Source of the DNA: Nectonema munidae
Lineage: Eukaryota > Nematomorpha > Nectonematoida > Nectonematidae
NCBI GenBank assembly: GCA_030549495.1
Contig: JAUIRK010000106.1
Span: forward strand, 1,383,001-1,447,000
DNA length: 64,000 nucleotides
Direction of reading: 5' to 3'
Shown: positions 46,270-57,527 of the stretch, in pieces
Layout of the letters: each line of letters opens with the position of its first letter
Numbering within the stretch: position 1 is the first letter of the stretch
Position numbers and translations under genes: made by a program
Notes under the pieces: model-generated
The model's input: only the letters and a program-made list of their open reading frames with translations
Database searches by the model: none
What the model was told of the DNA's origin: nothing

Positions 46270-48113
46270 CAGAGGTGGGTAACCTTTTTGTGCATGAAGG
46301 CCACCTTACAATTCATCGTCCCTCATAGAGGCCGCACTGAACAAATTACTTATACAAGTTCTTTTATTAGATTATTAAAATTAAGATTTTATTTTATACA
46401 AGTATTAATTAATAATATTCTTATTAAAAAAGACAGACGTATAAACATCGAGAATATGAAGTTTTCAAATATTTCATTTAGGTAAGTAGGTCCTTTTTAT
46501 ACAAATTAATGACTTCTTTGAGTTTGCTTCTTTTGAGAAAGCATTTTGATATCAGGCTCCAATATAGTGGTTCTTAGTTTTAATTGGTCCTCCAAATGCT
46601 CATCTGTCAACTGTGTTCTCAGCGAATTATTTATTTGCGTCAAGTACGAGAATGTGGATTTACAACACTATGTTGTAGAAAAGAAGGAAATCAGTCGGCG
46701 TGCATGTTCATAAAGACGAGGATATTCTACCGCCTTTTTCCAAATTACAATAGGATCTTCCCTGATGTCAAACAGAGATTGATCCGTATTCTTTAAAAGA
46801 TTCATAGATATCTTCATTTTTACCTATTACCTTCGTAAACTGAGGAATGTGTTCTTCTGAAAGTTTTGATTTTAAAAAGCTACATATCTGTAAAAATTTG
46901 GATCTGCTCATTCACAATGTTTGTCACTTTCTTTGAAAAAGTCAATTATTTGCCTTCGTAAAGACAAAATTTTGACCAATACTTTCCCTGTGACAACCAG
47001 CGGACTTTTGAGTGATAAGGCAAATCTACACTAATCACTTTGTCATCCATCATCAGCATGTTTCGAAATTGACGATGCTTCGTGGCATTTGCTCGAATAT
47101 AGTTAACAATACTTATAACCTTTTGCAAAGTATCATTTAAAATGACAGATTTTGCACAGAGATTTTGTTGATGTAAAATACAATGAAAAGAAATCAGTTC
47201 ATTTAGATCTTTGGTTTCTCTTTTAAGATGCGCAATAAATCCTTCATTCTTAATACAATACTTGTGCTGAATCTGTCGATTCATCCAAGGCTACTGAGTA
47301 ATACACATTTTCCTTCTGGATTACATTTTTGAGTTGCTCTGTTACATTACAAGCCAATTCATACTGTCGATCTGTATTAGTCCTTCTTTTAAGAGGCACC
47401 TCTTTATATTTGTTAACTTTATTTAAATCTACACATCTTATCACTTTTAAAATACATTCCTTCATGAGTTCTGCATCGGTGAATGGTTTACCCTTTTTTC
47501 CAAGCAAATATGCAACTTTATAGCTGGCTTCTCTCGCAACATTCCCTTCATGTAACATAGAATGGAACAATTCTCTCTGCTTTTGCTTCCCATCTTTAAG
47601 TTTCTTCAGTGCTAGCTTTCCAGACTCACCCTCTAATTTGGCATATTTATTGTCTTTATGAAGAGCGTAATGTTGCTGTGCATTGAATTTCTTAACCGTT
47701 AGATTTGTGGTATCACACAGCAAGCAAGACATTTTGCCGCCACTATTCACTAAAAAATATTGCAGTCCCATTCTTCATTAAAGATCCTATTTTCTTTGAA
47801 ATTCGTTGTCACTGTTACAAAAAATTATCATAAATTAAAGACAATCTATTTTGTGTCCTCATATGAATACATTGGGAGAAAACGGGTTAAGTTAAAATTC
47901 ATTGGGTTCAGAGAAAAATGCTCCCAATTTCCGGGAATGACATCACTGAACACAATTAATATTCCTTTCGTCTATGTGTGTGGTGTATATTATAAGTTTC
48001 AGGTGTATAATGATTTCATACTTAAAAACTATTCAAGGTTTTTATAAAAAATAATATTTATATCAAAGGCCGCACTTGATGGCCCATTTAAGGCCGCAGG
48101 TTCCCCACCCCTG
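46270..48113 (-). mobile_element. hAT element (SPIN/GTF2IRD2-like), complete ends
   Basis: 1844-bp element with an exact 8-bp duplication GTCTAGGC at 46262-46269 and 48114-48121. Ends CAGAGGTGGGTAACC and, in reverse from the right, CAGGGGTGGGGAACC; both continue with GGCC-rich subterminal sequence. Related truncated copies sharing the 5' part lie at 50396-50870 and 57875-58095. Confidence 0.95.
46946..47771 (-). pseudogene. Broken hAT transposase (GTF2IRD2/ZBED-like)
   Basis: Two minus-strand frames: 47771-47250 (zinc-finger region CLLCDTTNLTVKKFNAQQHY, then a helical segment and SVALDESTDS with the first catalytic Asp) and 47284-46946 (LISFHCILHQQNLCAK, SIVNYIRANATKHRQF, VRWLSQG). One frameshift separates them near 47270. 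The C-terminal third and dimerisation region between 46946 and the left end are only patchily open. These blocks place it near the GTF2IRD2/SPIN hAT group. Confidence 0.87.
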
Positions 48114-48121
48114 GTCTAGGC

Positions 48122-49156
48122 TATTCTAAAACACGTAAATTGTCTTATTTTATAATGTTTGTGTAAAAGAAGTCCAAATTATTAGGTCGACAAGAGTCAA
48201 CTTCTAATAGGTCAACTTTTTTAATAGTTCATTTTTTGTAAGTAATCTAGATATTGTAAAAATTTAGGAAGTTAACAAACAAAGTACAAGTATTTAACAA
48301 CTTTGGAATTGCTTTTATTTAATGAAGAGTTCACAAACCAACTAAAAAATAAATTATTTCATTTTATAATTATTTAACAGATCATTTTTAATATAGATTA
48401 CAAATTTTGACTCCTCTATTCTCGCATATAAATAAAATAATTGAAAAACGTTAGGTCAATTTTTTTGCAAATAAAGTCAATTTTTGAAGGATTTTAGGTC
48501 AACTTTTGTTTATAAACTATATTTATATAAGTTATATGAATGATGAATATATTGATCAAAAATGTTTGTGTTATATTGCCCTGCATAAATTCCAACCATG
48601 TGCTTCCCTGAGTCTTATATATATCAAGGTTTCTTTGTAATTTTTGTTGTAATACTTGAAATCAAAAATTATTATCATTTAAGATCTTTTCAAACATTTT
48701 TATTTTAAAAAACAAGCTTTTTTTTTGTACCTTTTTCAGACTTATGAAAGTTGTGACAAAATTTTGTTTAAAAACACATACTCTGACATTGATTGGCAGT
48801 TTTTGAAGTAATTCGACTACCATGAAAATGGTATTAAAAGATGCAGCATACAATAAATGCTTTAGTGATGCTAGTCTTAAAGCCACCCTCTCCTCCGTCA
48901 CCAATAGGATTAAAATATCTTTTCGTTATAGTTTTTTTTTATCATTTTAATAAAACATACGCGTCAATAATAAAGATTGCAGAATATAATATATACATGC
49001 AGTGGCGTGCTTGAAGCTTTTGAGCTTCACTTCTGCTGCTCCCAACACACGTATAGAACCCAAACACTTCTCCTGCCCAAACACATGTGTATCAAAGCCC
49101 ATGTTCAAAAAACTTTTTGACTAATTTTTAAGCTCATTATTGAATTACAAAAATTT
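48122..49156. other. AT-rich spacer with AGGTCA-like motifs
   Basis: Four TAGGTC(A/G)A boxes lie between 48183 and 48500 on the plus strand. A CCATGAAAATGGTAT motif near 48818 recurs near 57019 within a longer similar stretch. CAGTGGCGTGCTTGAAGC at 49002 looks like a solo transposon end. No gene seen. Confidence 0.4.
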
Positions 49157-49310
49157 TAAGTAATGGGTGGCATGGCAGGTTGGTTGAGATGATGGACTCA
49201 GCACGGAAGCCTCTGGGTTCGATCCTCATCGATACCAATTTGTTCATAGTTTGTCATAAGCATTTTTATAGTTTGACATGAAAACACACCACCTTTACCT
49301 TAAGTAATGA
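49157..49310 (+). mobile_element. tRNA-derived SINE
   Basis: The head resembles a tRNA: an A-box-like GGTTGGTTGAGATGATGG, then CTCAGCACGGAAGCC, and a B-box GGTTCGATCC about 50 bases downstream. This is followed by a non-tRNA body of about 80 bp. The region does not fold into a functional tRNA with a proper acceptor stem. Exact ends are not fixed. Confidence 0.6.
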
Positions 49311-50395
49311 TTAAAAGAAACTTTCTTTTTTATATTTTACAAAAGTTTTCAACTGAAGAATCAAAATTTAATTTTCTTGCATCGTTTCTTTCACTTGCGA
49401 TAAGTTATAAAGCATGCAAGCTTTCATTTCGCATAAAATCACATAAAATATTTCTTTCAAGCGTCCAAAAGAACGTTTGATAATTATTGTGTGCAACGGA
49501 AAGATAATCTCAAGTTGATGAGTGGGCTGCCCTCGATTGCGGTGTTCAGGGGTCTCCAAGCACGGCTCTGTATACACGTATACACGAAACCCCAATACTC
49601 AGACTGAAGGCCTAGGAGTCACCTATTTGAGGTTCGATCTATTACACGATACTCGAGACAACCCAACTATGTTCGCTACGGCCAAACATTTTCTGATAAA
49701 TCTCGCTAGAGAGAAAAAAATATTTGGCATCTTTTTCATTCGTAAAATCGCTTCATTACTTCTCCTGCATATCGAAAATTATTTATACTGACAAAAAGAA
49801 TTTCACAGCTCCGAATAGAATATCTCCTTTTTATAGATAAAGATGGAGGAATGTGGTTTGACCTATGGGCATAGTAATCAAGCCGAAATTACGTCACAGC
49901 TTTCAAAGATAATATAGTCACGACGATTTGTTTCTTACGAATGATATGACTCGTCAAAGTTTTTTCGTATATCTTGTTCGAGTGTAGATGCCAAAATCGT
50001 TTCATACACAGTCAACGCTTGCTGATCCAAACAGAAAATTTAAAAAACGTTACCTATTTATTCTCTACAAATGCTTCAGTAATAACATCACTAATACGAG
50101 AGTATCGCCTGGTATCGCATTAAAAAACCCAAAAAAAACAAAAGTTTTGCTCTCAAATTTTTCAGTTATAGCATAATAATTATTATTATTGAAAATACAA
50201 CATCAAAACCTTATTAATTTTTTTTTATCTTTTATCCTTCTTGTATTGAAATGTAAAAAGTGATGGAAAATATTTAAGAAAAACAAATTATTTCTACGGA
50301 TAACTTTTAGAAGTAAAATAATATAAGTATTCGGATAAACGAAGTCTAGAAAAAGGAGGCCTGACAATTTTTAAGTAAATTTTAAACAGTATGCT
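49311..50395. other. Spacer, no gene supported
   Basis: 49510-49690 is less AT-rich, with a TATACACGTATACAC dyad and a GGTTCGATCT box that could mark another decayed SINE. 49800-49990 contains short unmatched frames. Confidence 0.35.
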
Positions 50396-50870
50396 GTGGA
50401 GGTGTGTAACTTTTTAAAGCCTGTTTACAATACCAGATCTTCTTTTGCTTTACAGTTTATACTGATGAAGAGTCTTCAAATGGATCAATATAAGTTTATT
50501 TTGTTGTTTTAAATAAATCTAATCTATATAAAAAATGAATACACTCAAGGGAATTTTTTTTAGAATAAATAAAATTTAAAAAAGATAAAAAATAATAAAT
50601 GCAACTAAAATTTTTTTAATTTTTTTCTATTTTACTAAATAAATAAGATAGACAAAAAATTATTTCAATAATGTCTTTTTTTTGAGAGAGCATTTTGATT
50701 TCAGGCTGGATCTATCATAGAACTTCACCAATTGATCTTCCAAATGTTTACCCGGTAATTAAGTTTGCAGAGAATTTTAATTTCGGTCGATGTTGATTCA
50801 CAGCAATATATCGAGGAAAAGCAGAAATCGAGTGGTGCTAAAATATATTTAAATAAGAAAAAAAATGTGC
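50396..50870 (-). mobile_element. Truncated copy of the SPIN-like hAT
   Basis: The left end GGAGGTGTGTAACTTTTT at about 50397 and the block 50680-50870 (GAGCATTTTGATTTCAGG, TTGATCTTCCAAATG) align with 46270-46290 and 46535-46700 of the complete element. An unrelated AT-rich stretch lies between them. It ends just before the pogo element at 50883. Confidence 0.7.
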
Positions 50871-50882
50871 TATACCTGACTA

Positions 50883-51887
50883 CAGTCAAACCTCTGTTAG
50901 TGAATACCTCCAGTTAGTGAACGTTTTTTCCTGGTCCCAAAATTCGCCTACCTTTTAACATTGCAAATTTTAGGCTTTTTTCTGATTAGCGAACCACTCT
51001 CTACTGTGAACAGTGAACATCTTTCTTGGTCCCAAATATCAAATTTTAATACAAATGACACTTTATTTAGTGAACATACATTTTGTTCACTCAGTCATAT
51101 CACTACAGCCATATCCGTCATACTCAGTCATCAGGCAATTGTCTCATTAAAGCCATATCACACAATAAAAAACCACAACCCTCTATTTGTAATTTAACAA
51201 AAAGATATTTTTCACCTACAGCACCTGGTCCCTTTCATGCATGGCTAAATCTTTTGTGTCTGTGTGGTTATATCATTATAAATTTATTTTAATTATCTTT
51301 CTATCTTTCTTTGTGTGTTGCAGAATTATATGAATTAGGAGAATTCTCAAATCGCATAAATATTTTAAAATGGAAAACAAAAACAAATCTTCTTGGAATA
51401 TTGAAAAGGCCATGACGTCCAAGTGAAAAAATTTGTCAATATCTGAAAAATTAGGAATTTTGAAGGCAGCAGAAAATAACAGTCAAAGAAATGTTGCTCA
51501 AACTTATGGAATATCGTCGGTGCAGTCAACAATATTCTAAAATTTAAAAGGGAAATTTTAGAGCATGCTGAAGAAAAATGCAACCCTTGAGACAAAAAGA
51601 CTGCGAATCTGTGAAAATGAAGAACTAAACAGTAAAGTGTGGCAGTGGTTTGTCGCAAAAAGATCCAGAGGCTCTCCTATACCTGGTCCATTGGTTCAAG
51701 CTCACGCAAAAGTGAAAAACCACGTTGTTTCAAGCATAAAGATAAGTCTAAGTTACCTGTGACGTGGAGACATAATCGGTGATTAATTTCATACATATTT
51801 TGATGTTTTATCATCTTTTAAAATAATTTCTGATTAGTGAACATTTTTGGTCGGTCCCAAAGATGTTCAGTAATGGGAGGTTTGACA
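50883..51887 (+). mobile_element. pogo/Tigger deletion derivative
   Basis: The left end CAGTCAAACCTC follows TA (50881-50882). The right end reads GAGGTTTGAC in reverse sense and is followed by ATA. Both ends carry several GTGAAC(A/G) subterminal repeats with a TGGTCCCAAA box. The plus-strand region 51425-51760 encodes a CENP-B/Tigger N-terminal DNA-binding domain in two frames (SISEKLGILKAAENNSQRNV, then ENEELNSKVWQWFVAKRSRG). The DDE catalytic part is absent. Confidence 0.87.
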
Positions 51888-52229
51888 TATCCACAGATTT
51901 AGAAAGTGTGTGAATATCAAGTCAAAATACATGCACCTTCTTGCATCCTCCTCCAATTCACTCGGATACAATGGAGAATGAGCAAATATATTGAAAACAG
52001 AAGTAAAAGTGAAATTTAGAGTAATCGTAAATATGAAGAATACATCGCAATTTTTTAAGACCCTATTAGTCACGGCCTATTTTTATTTCATCAGTGATAG
52101 GGGGGGGGGGGCAATTTTAGCCCCCCCCCCCCGCCTCCCTCGGTTTTTCTTGAATAATTGCAAATTTTTGCGCGAACCTACTAAATGATTGATTGCGAAT
52201 CATCGTGATATTTATTTTTTTTATAAAAA

Positions 52230-52745
52230 TCAATCAAACTTGTCAAAAATTGATTGATATTTGACAGCTCAACTAAAAAAAGAAACTTTTAGTTTAAATG
52301 GGTATACAAAATTTTTTACACACATCTACCCATTTTCAAGTGTTCTGAACACGATAGTCACGTTTATTTTTAAAAAAAAATCAACCAAATCTGTCAAAAA
52401 ATTGATTGATATATGGCAGCTCAATTAAAAAAAAAATTTTATATTTAGTGCTTATACAAAGTTTTTTTTTACACATATATACCCATTTTCATGTATGCTG
52501 AATATGATGGTCATGTTATTTAAAAAAAATCATTTAAACCTATCAAAAAATTGATTGATATATGATAGCTCAACTTAAAAAAGAACCCTTTAGTTTAAAA
52601 GGTTATACAAACTTTTCTATTTATATACACCCATTTTCATGTATGCTGAATACAATGGTCACGTTTATTTTAAAAAAAAATCAATCAACCCTTGTCAAAA
52701 AATTGATTGACATATGACAGTCCAACTGAAAAAATTAACTCTTTA
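52230..52745 (+). repeat. Tandem array, 3.4 copies of a ~150-bp unit
   Basis: Unit starts at 52230, 52381, 52530 and 52681, so periods are 151, 149 and 151. Each unit has a TCAATCAA...TTGATTGATAT dyad, GACAGCTCAACT, a poly-purine stretch, and ACCCATTTTCA with a following ATGGTCACGTTTATTTT. Units differ at many positions, so the array is not newly expanded. It is the reverse complement of the repeats at 17757-21563. Confidence 0.88.
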
Positions 52746-53091
52746 TTTAAGTAGTAGTTTTTTTTAACATTTTTGATTAATTAGTGACTTTTTTAAAATC
52801 GTGGTAAGTTTGCGGATCAGATATATTGTACTGATTTTTGAACGATTTGTTTTCATGTTATTCTCCAAACACTATATTCAAATTTTTAGTCGTTTCATAA
52901 ATGAATTTATTTCTCTTTGAAGTTTAAATTTTATTTGGAATCTATAATAGAACAAATTTTTTCAGTATCAAAATTTCCAATGAAGCACGAATATTAATTT
53001 TGATACTCATCATTATACTATAAAATTGATTCATATATTTATGTTCAAAATTTTTTTTTTCATTTTTAGACTATAGAATGAAAATTACGCT

Positions 53092-53416
53092 GTGAATTAT
53101 ATTTCAACTGGAGTTTGCATGATTACATCATCAAACTTTATTCTTTATTCAATGAAAAAAATAGGTCTTCAAAGCAAAATTTTGCGTAAAATTGATAATT
53201 CCATACTTATTATAACAGGAGAGAAGGTTCAAAAATCAATAGCTTCTTTGCCCGAGTCAATTCTTAGACGTAGGTGCAAGGTATGCCTCGAGGAAGTTCA
53301 AGGAACCGAGCACAAGAAAAGATGTTCTTTCTAAAACATCGTCTGCTTGTAATGTATGCGGTATTTCGCTTTGTAAAAAACATTCAGTAATCGTATGTCC
53401 TGATTGTAATGGTTAG
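53092..53416 (+). pseudogene. piggyBac-type transposase C-terminus with cysteine-rich finger
   Basis: The frame 53092-53334 reads NFILYSMKKIG (resembling the NSFILY helix of piggyBac proteins) and ends in RRRCKVCLEEVQGTEHKK. A one-base shift in the adjacent A-run (about 53314-53319) leads into SSACNVCGISLCKKHS and IVCPDCNG with a stop at 53414. The C-x2-C, C-x2-C, C-x3-H and C-x2-C pattern matches the cross-brace finger at piggyBac C-termini. The catalytic domain is absent. AATAAA follows at about 53498. Confidence 0.7.
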
Positions 53417-54264
53417 CCTGTTCAAATATTTTTTTTCAGTATAATTCTTTCTAATTTTCTGCATGTTTTATAATTTTTTTTATCTTTTTATACATATAAT
53501 AAATATTATGTATTTCTTTTCTAACTTTCTGCATGCTTTTTCTCCTTCAAAATGCATCGCCTTGACGTGGTGAAGGAGCTTAAATTGATGCAGAAACAAA
53601 TAGTTTTATAATTGTATATTTTTAAGTCAAATTTTCGAATAAAGTTTTTCTTTCTTTTTTTAACTATTTTATTATCCTTGACAGTTTTTAATAAAGGAGA
53701 TCATTCACTTTTTTAAAAAACTGCCAGCAATTATTAAATAAAATAGCAAATTTTATGCAGAAAACTCATGTTGAGGTGAAAATATTTTTCATTTTAGAGA
53801 AACGATACGACAGCCAAATGATTAGATATAAAAAAAAACGATCAAATTTTTACCATAAATAAATTATGTTTCAACTTAATCATCTTCGTTCATTTGTATA
53901 TTGTTTGATTATACGTATAAAACTTTCTCAAATGGTCAAACACGAAACTTATTTAAAATGACCGATTCAGCTTGTTTCGAGATATTGTAGAGTGAATGGT
54001 ATAAACGAACTGTCTTTCTCCTTCAAATAAAATGATGCACATCAAAATATGCCTCTACAGAGTCCTTGTTTTGTATTTAATTAATTTCATTAAAAAATCA
54101 CCTCATTGAATTCGGTATAAAATCCCGTTTTTAGTTCTATATCATTTTCAGTTATATTTTCTTTTTTTGCAATTTTGTTTTGCCTACTTATAATTCTATT
54201 TGTTCTGTGACAAAATAAATTAGATATATAGCTACGTATAACTATTTAATCAGGAAGTCCTTTA

Positions 54265-54380
54265 TTTCAGTTGAAGTGTCATATGTCAATCATTTTTTGA
54301 CAGGTATGATTAATTTTTATAAAAAATAAACATCACTGTTGGATTCAGCCTACTTGAAAATGGATACATATGTGTAAAAC
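54265..54380 (-). repeat. Single inverted ~150-bp unit
   Basis: Carries TTGAAGTGTCATATGTCAAT, a poly-pyrimidine start and a CTACTTGAAAATGG motif like the locus 1 repeats, opposite in direction to 52230-52745. It is cut off near 54380. Confidence 0.75.
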
Positions 54381-54629
54381 ATCTGATTTGCAAATTTGAT
54401 TCACGCTTACAAGTATTTTCAAATTCTAAATCCAAAAACAATCTATCACTAACCAACAAAATAAAACTTTATTTTTGTTACAAGAAATTGAACCATTCTT
54501 TATTATCAAGTTTTGTGTCCTGATTTCAAATATTATGTCAAATTTGCTCCAACACATATATATATTTTTTGTAATTACATTTTTTAAATATAAATTTTAC
54601 TGCTTTTTAACGAAATTTATATATAGAGA

Positions 54630-56350
54630 TTAAAATATAATAAGTAGAATTTTATTAACAAAAAAACTTTTTATAGAGTTTATTTTGCATATATTTTCAG
54701 GTATTAATAGGTTTTTGTTTTGTTTTTTCATTCTTTTAAATTTATTCTTACTTTCTCGTTGTAAAAACCAACAGTAATCTCCCATCATATTTGGGTTAAA
54801 ATTTTCTTGATATCTTTTTTCCATTATTGCAATTTCTCGATGAAAACGTTCACCATGCTCATCGCTGACAGACCCTAAATTTTCACGAAAAAAGTCTAAA
54901 TGAGAATGTAGAAAGTGCATCTTTAAAGACATTCTGCAACCCATTGCTTTAAAACAAACCAACATGTTTTCTAAAATTTCGACATAATTGGATGCTTTGT
55001 GATTTCCAAGAAAGTTTTCAACGACATCTTTGAAAGAATCCCAAGCTTTCACTTCGCATTCATCAGGTGATGGGGGAAAATTTTTATCTTTAAGTAAACT
55101 TCGAATTTGGGGACCAGTGAAAACCCCCGCTTTCAATTTAGCTTCAGATATTGACTTTTTGAATTTATTTTTTAAAAAGTTAAAACCATTTCCTTCAAAG
55201 TCCATCGCTTTTACAAAGTTTTTAAACAATCCAAGTTTAATATGAAGGGGAGGAAAAAGAATTTTTTTTGAATCAACTAGTGGTAGATGGTTAACATTGT
55301 ACTTTCCAACAATGAATTCGTTTCTAGGAGACCAATCTTTTTTTTCATAGTGAATATCATCATTTCTACTTTTCCACAAACATAAGAAACACATATATTT
55401 TGTGTAACCTAATTGAAGTCCAAGAAGTAAAGAAACAACTTTTAAATCACCACTTATATTCCATTTATGATCGCTGTAATTCAATAAATTTAAAATCATC
55501 CTCATAGTTTCATGTTTCTTTATATGCTGTTGCAAGTAGCAATGGAATTGAAGGTTTTCGGCTTTCTTCGTATAACAAAACTGCTTTAAGACTTCTTTTA
55601 CTAGAATCAATATAAAGCCTCCATTTTTCAGAATTGTAGCATGTATCAATCTTTTTTATGAGACCATCAACGTCATTACAATTACAGCAAGTATCTTTTT
55701 GAGAATAAAACTTAGAAAATTCTAAATGCGGATAACGAAAACTGGAAACTTTTGTTTCAGGAAGAAGTAACTTCCATTCTTTTAATTATGGAGCCAAGTA
55801 GTTCTGCCTTTTCTTTTGTCAAACCCAAATCTCGAACTAGATCATTCAAATCTGACTGGGAAAGCAAATATGGCCCATCATTTTCATAGAATTCAGCATC
55901 AACACATTCAAACTCTGAGTTATCTTCAATTGCTGATTTGAGGAGGAAACGGTGGCTGGTTCTCGCTGTCATGAGGTTCTGGTAAAATTGCCGATTCACA
56001 AATTGGGTAAATAATCTTGGATTTATTTTTTTTTGAAAAACCTGTTGTGTCTGTTAAACAAAAATAGCAGTCATCAAAATGATTTTTTGGTTCTCGCCAT
56101 GCCATTGGAGTATAAAAAGGCATTGCTTTTTTTCCTTGCATCCATGCCGCAAAGTTGTGTTACAAAATGCACAACAAAAATGCGGCACCCATTGTTTATC
56201 TTGATCTCCCATTTTGCATCCAAAGTAATATTTATATGCGACTTTAAGATTTTGAGTAATATTTCTTCTTTGTGCTTTCAGAGTGTATTTACCGGAAATT
56301 TAACAAAAGTTGCCTGTATGATTTAAACAAGTACGTTTGTTAGCAATCAT
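54630..56350 (-). pseudogene. Broken gene of a multicopy GERFH-motif family (possible transposase)
   Basis: Minus-strand coding pieces in order: about 56330-56120 (SLRRNITQ-like, FGCKMGDQDKQWVPHFCC), 56141-55926 (MPFYTPMAWREPKNHFDDCY), 55999-55757, about 55740-55510 (CNCNDVDGLIKKIDTC, EKWRLYIDSSKRSLKAVLL) and 55649-54630. The last piece reads HKWNISGDLKVVSLLLGLQL, YMCFLCLWKSR, PPLHIKLGLFKNFVKA, NFLGNHKASNY, LKMHFLHSHLDFF and DEHGERFHREIAIMEKRYQ. I recognise this as a protein family present in very many copies in arthropod and other invertebrate genomes but know no established name. The spaced Asp blocks (IDSSK, GDLKV) and late Glu are compatible with an RNase H-fold transposase. Four or more frame breaks. 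Flanking direct repeats are described separately. Confidence 0.75.
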
Positions 56351-56394
56351 TTTATAACAAGTAAAATATATTATCAAAAATTTAATTCTCGAAG

Positions 56395-56770
56395 ACAGAT
56401 TTTAGAAATAAACCGCAAATTTGTTTCACATTTATAAGTATTTTGATCCATGTAAAATTTGAATGAATGTTCTCGAAGACAGATTTTAGAAATAAACCGC
56501 AACTAGGTTTCACACTTATAGTATTTTCAAATTCTAAATGCAAAAACAATCCATAAATGAAATTGCGATTGTTGATTTTTATAATAATGTGTATATTCCA
56601 TGTAAAATTTGAATAAATGTTTTCAGAGACAGATTTTAGAAGTAAACCGCAAGTTTGTTACCCACTTATAGGTATTTTCAATTTCTAAATTCCAAAAATA
56701 AGTCCAAAATGAAATCAGCATGCCCGATTGGATATAAAAAAAATATATTTCATGTAAAATTTGAAGGTAT
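56395..56770 (+). repeat. Tandem repeats flanking the GERFH-family gene
   Basis: Three diverged units begin with CAGATTTTAGAA(A/G)TAAACCGCAA (about 56397, 56478, 56632) and share a TTTATAAGTATTTT-like segment and CATGTAAAATTTGAA. The first unit is about 80 bp and the others about 150 bp. A related stretch (GCAAATTTGATTCACGC, then AAATTCTAAATCCAAAAAC) lies on the other side of the gene at about 54388-54445 in the same orientation. Confidence 0.75.
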
Positions 56771-57389
56771 ATTTTATTAGATATAAATCTCATCAATCAA
56801 AATTTGGATTGACATTTCCCAAAAAGTAACCATGATTTTGAAAAAATTTGAACTACAAAGTGTTATGTGTTCAAAACTGTATATATTTATAAATTTTCAA
56901 ACGAGTATATAATATAGAACCAAAGTTATAAGCTTAACTAGAGATACTGTCAGAATTTTGCTAAAAAAGTTTAACTTTTGATTTTGATTGACAGATCTAG
57001 GCATGAAATTTACAACTGCCATGAAAATGGTATCAAAAGATGCAGCTATCAATTTTAGGAAATGTCACGATGTATGGTAGCAAAAGATGTAGCCAATTTG
57101 GTACAAGAGAAATTTTAGTTGAGGTCTGATAGAAAAGCCTCAAATCTAAGAAAAATGAAGAATCAGGTATGCAAAATAAGAAGATCGAGCGTATAGGGGT
57201 CATTGTCAAAGTCTAATAATATTTGCATTGCATTTTATTGTGACTTCTCAGCCCCGCTCTAGGTACGTCACTGGGACCATGGGGGTTAGTAATAAAAAGC
57301 CGCTATCTATTAAATTAAATAACTAGCTAGACAGCTAATAAATGAACTAACTATACCTATGGAGCAATAAACTAGTTAATTTCACTAAT
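56771..57389. other. Spacer with a solo transposon end
   Basis: At 57251-57275 the reversed sequence CCAGTGACGTACCTAGAGCGG resembles the outer end of common DNA transposons (shown in two parts: CCAGTGACGTACC, TAGAGCGG). 57005-57065 shares CCATGAAAATGGTAT and AAAAGATGCAGC with 48818-48845. No gene seen. Confidence 0.4.
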
Positions 57390-57527
57390 TTAACCCATTA
57401 AGTACCATAGAAATCAGACGATATCTGAAGAGAAGCAGACGATTTATATTCAAAGTCATTGAAAAAAGCAGACGAAGATGAAATTACTCATGTTCCCAAA
57501 TGGGAGCATAGGGACTTAATGTGTTAA
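57390..57527. mobile_element. TTAA MITE (CCCATTA family), copy 4
   Basis: TTAA at 57390-57393 and 57524-57527. Starts CCCATTAAGTACC; the right end read in reverse is CACATTAAGTCCC. The interior has CAGACGATATCT, GCAGACGATTTATATTC, GCAGACGAAGATG and the hairpin TGTTCCCAAATGGGAGCA. 138 bp with both TTAA. Confidence 0.88.

Larger units (their letters stand above)
52061..54380. mobile_element. TTAA-ended piggyBac-like element with inverted ~150-bp arrays (locus 2)
   Basis: The left end CCCTATTAGTCACGGCC (52061) lies two bases after a TTAA (52055-52058) and matches the reversed end at locus 1 (CCCTATTAGTGACTACC, at 21697). Next come a 12-G and a 12-C run (52100-52111, 52121-52132), an array of ~150-bp repeats (52230-52745), an interior with a piggyBac-type C-terminus (53092-53416), and a single repeat unit in the opposite orientation (54265-54380). 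The expected right terminus is not found; the GERFH-family gene and its repeats follow. Interpretation as one element is an inference from the inverted arrays. Confidence 0.65.

Noticed and set aside
49157-49230. Possible functional tRNA gene
   Set aside because: A and B boxes are present but no paired acceptor stem or proper anticodon arm can be drawn, and a non-tRNA body follows, as in a SINE.
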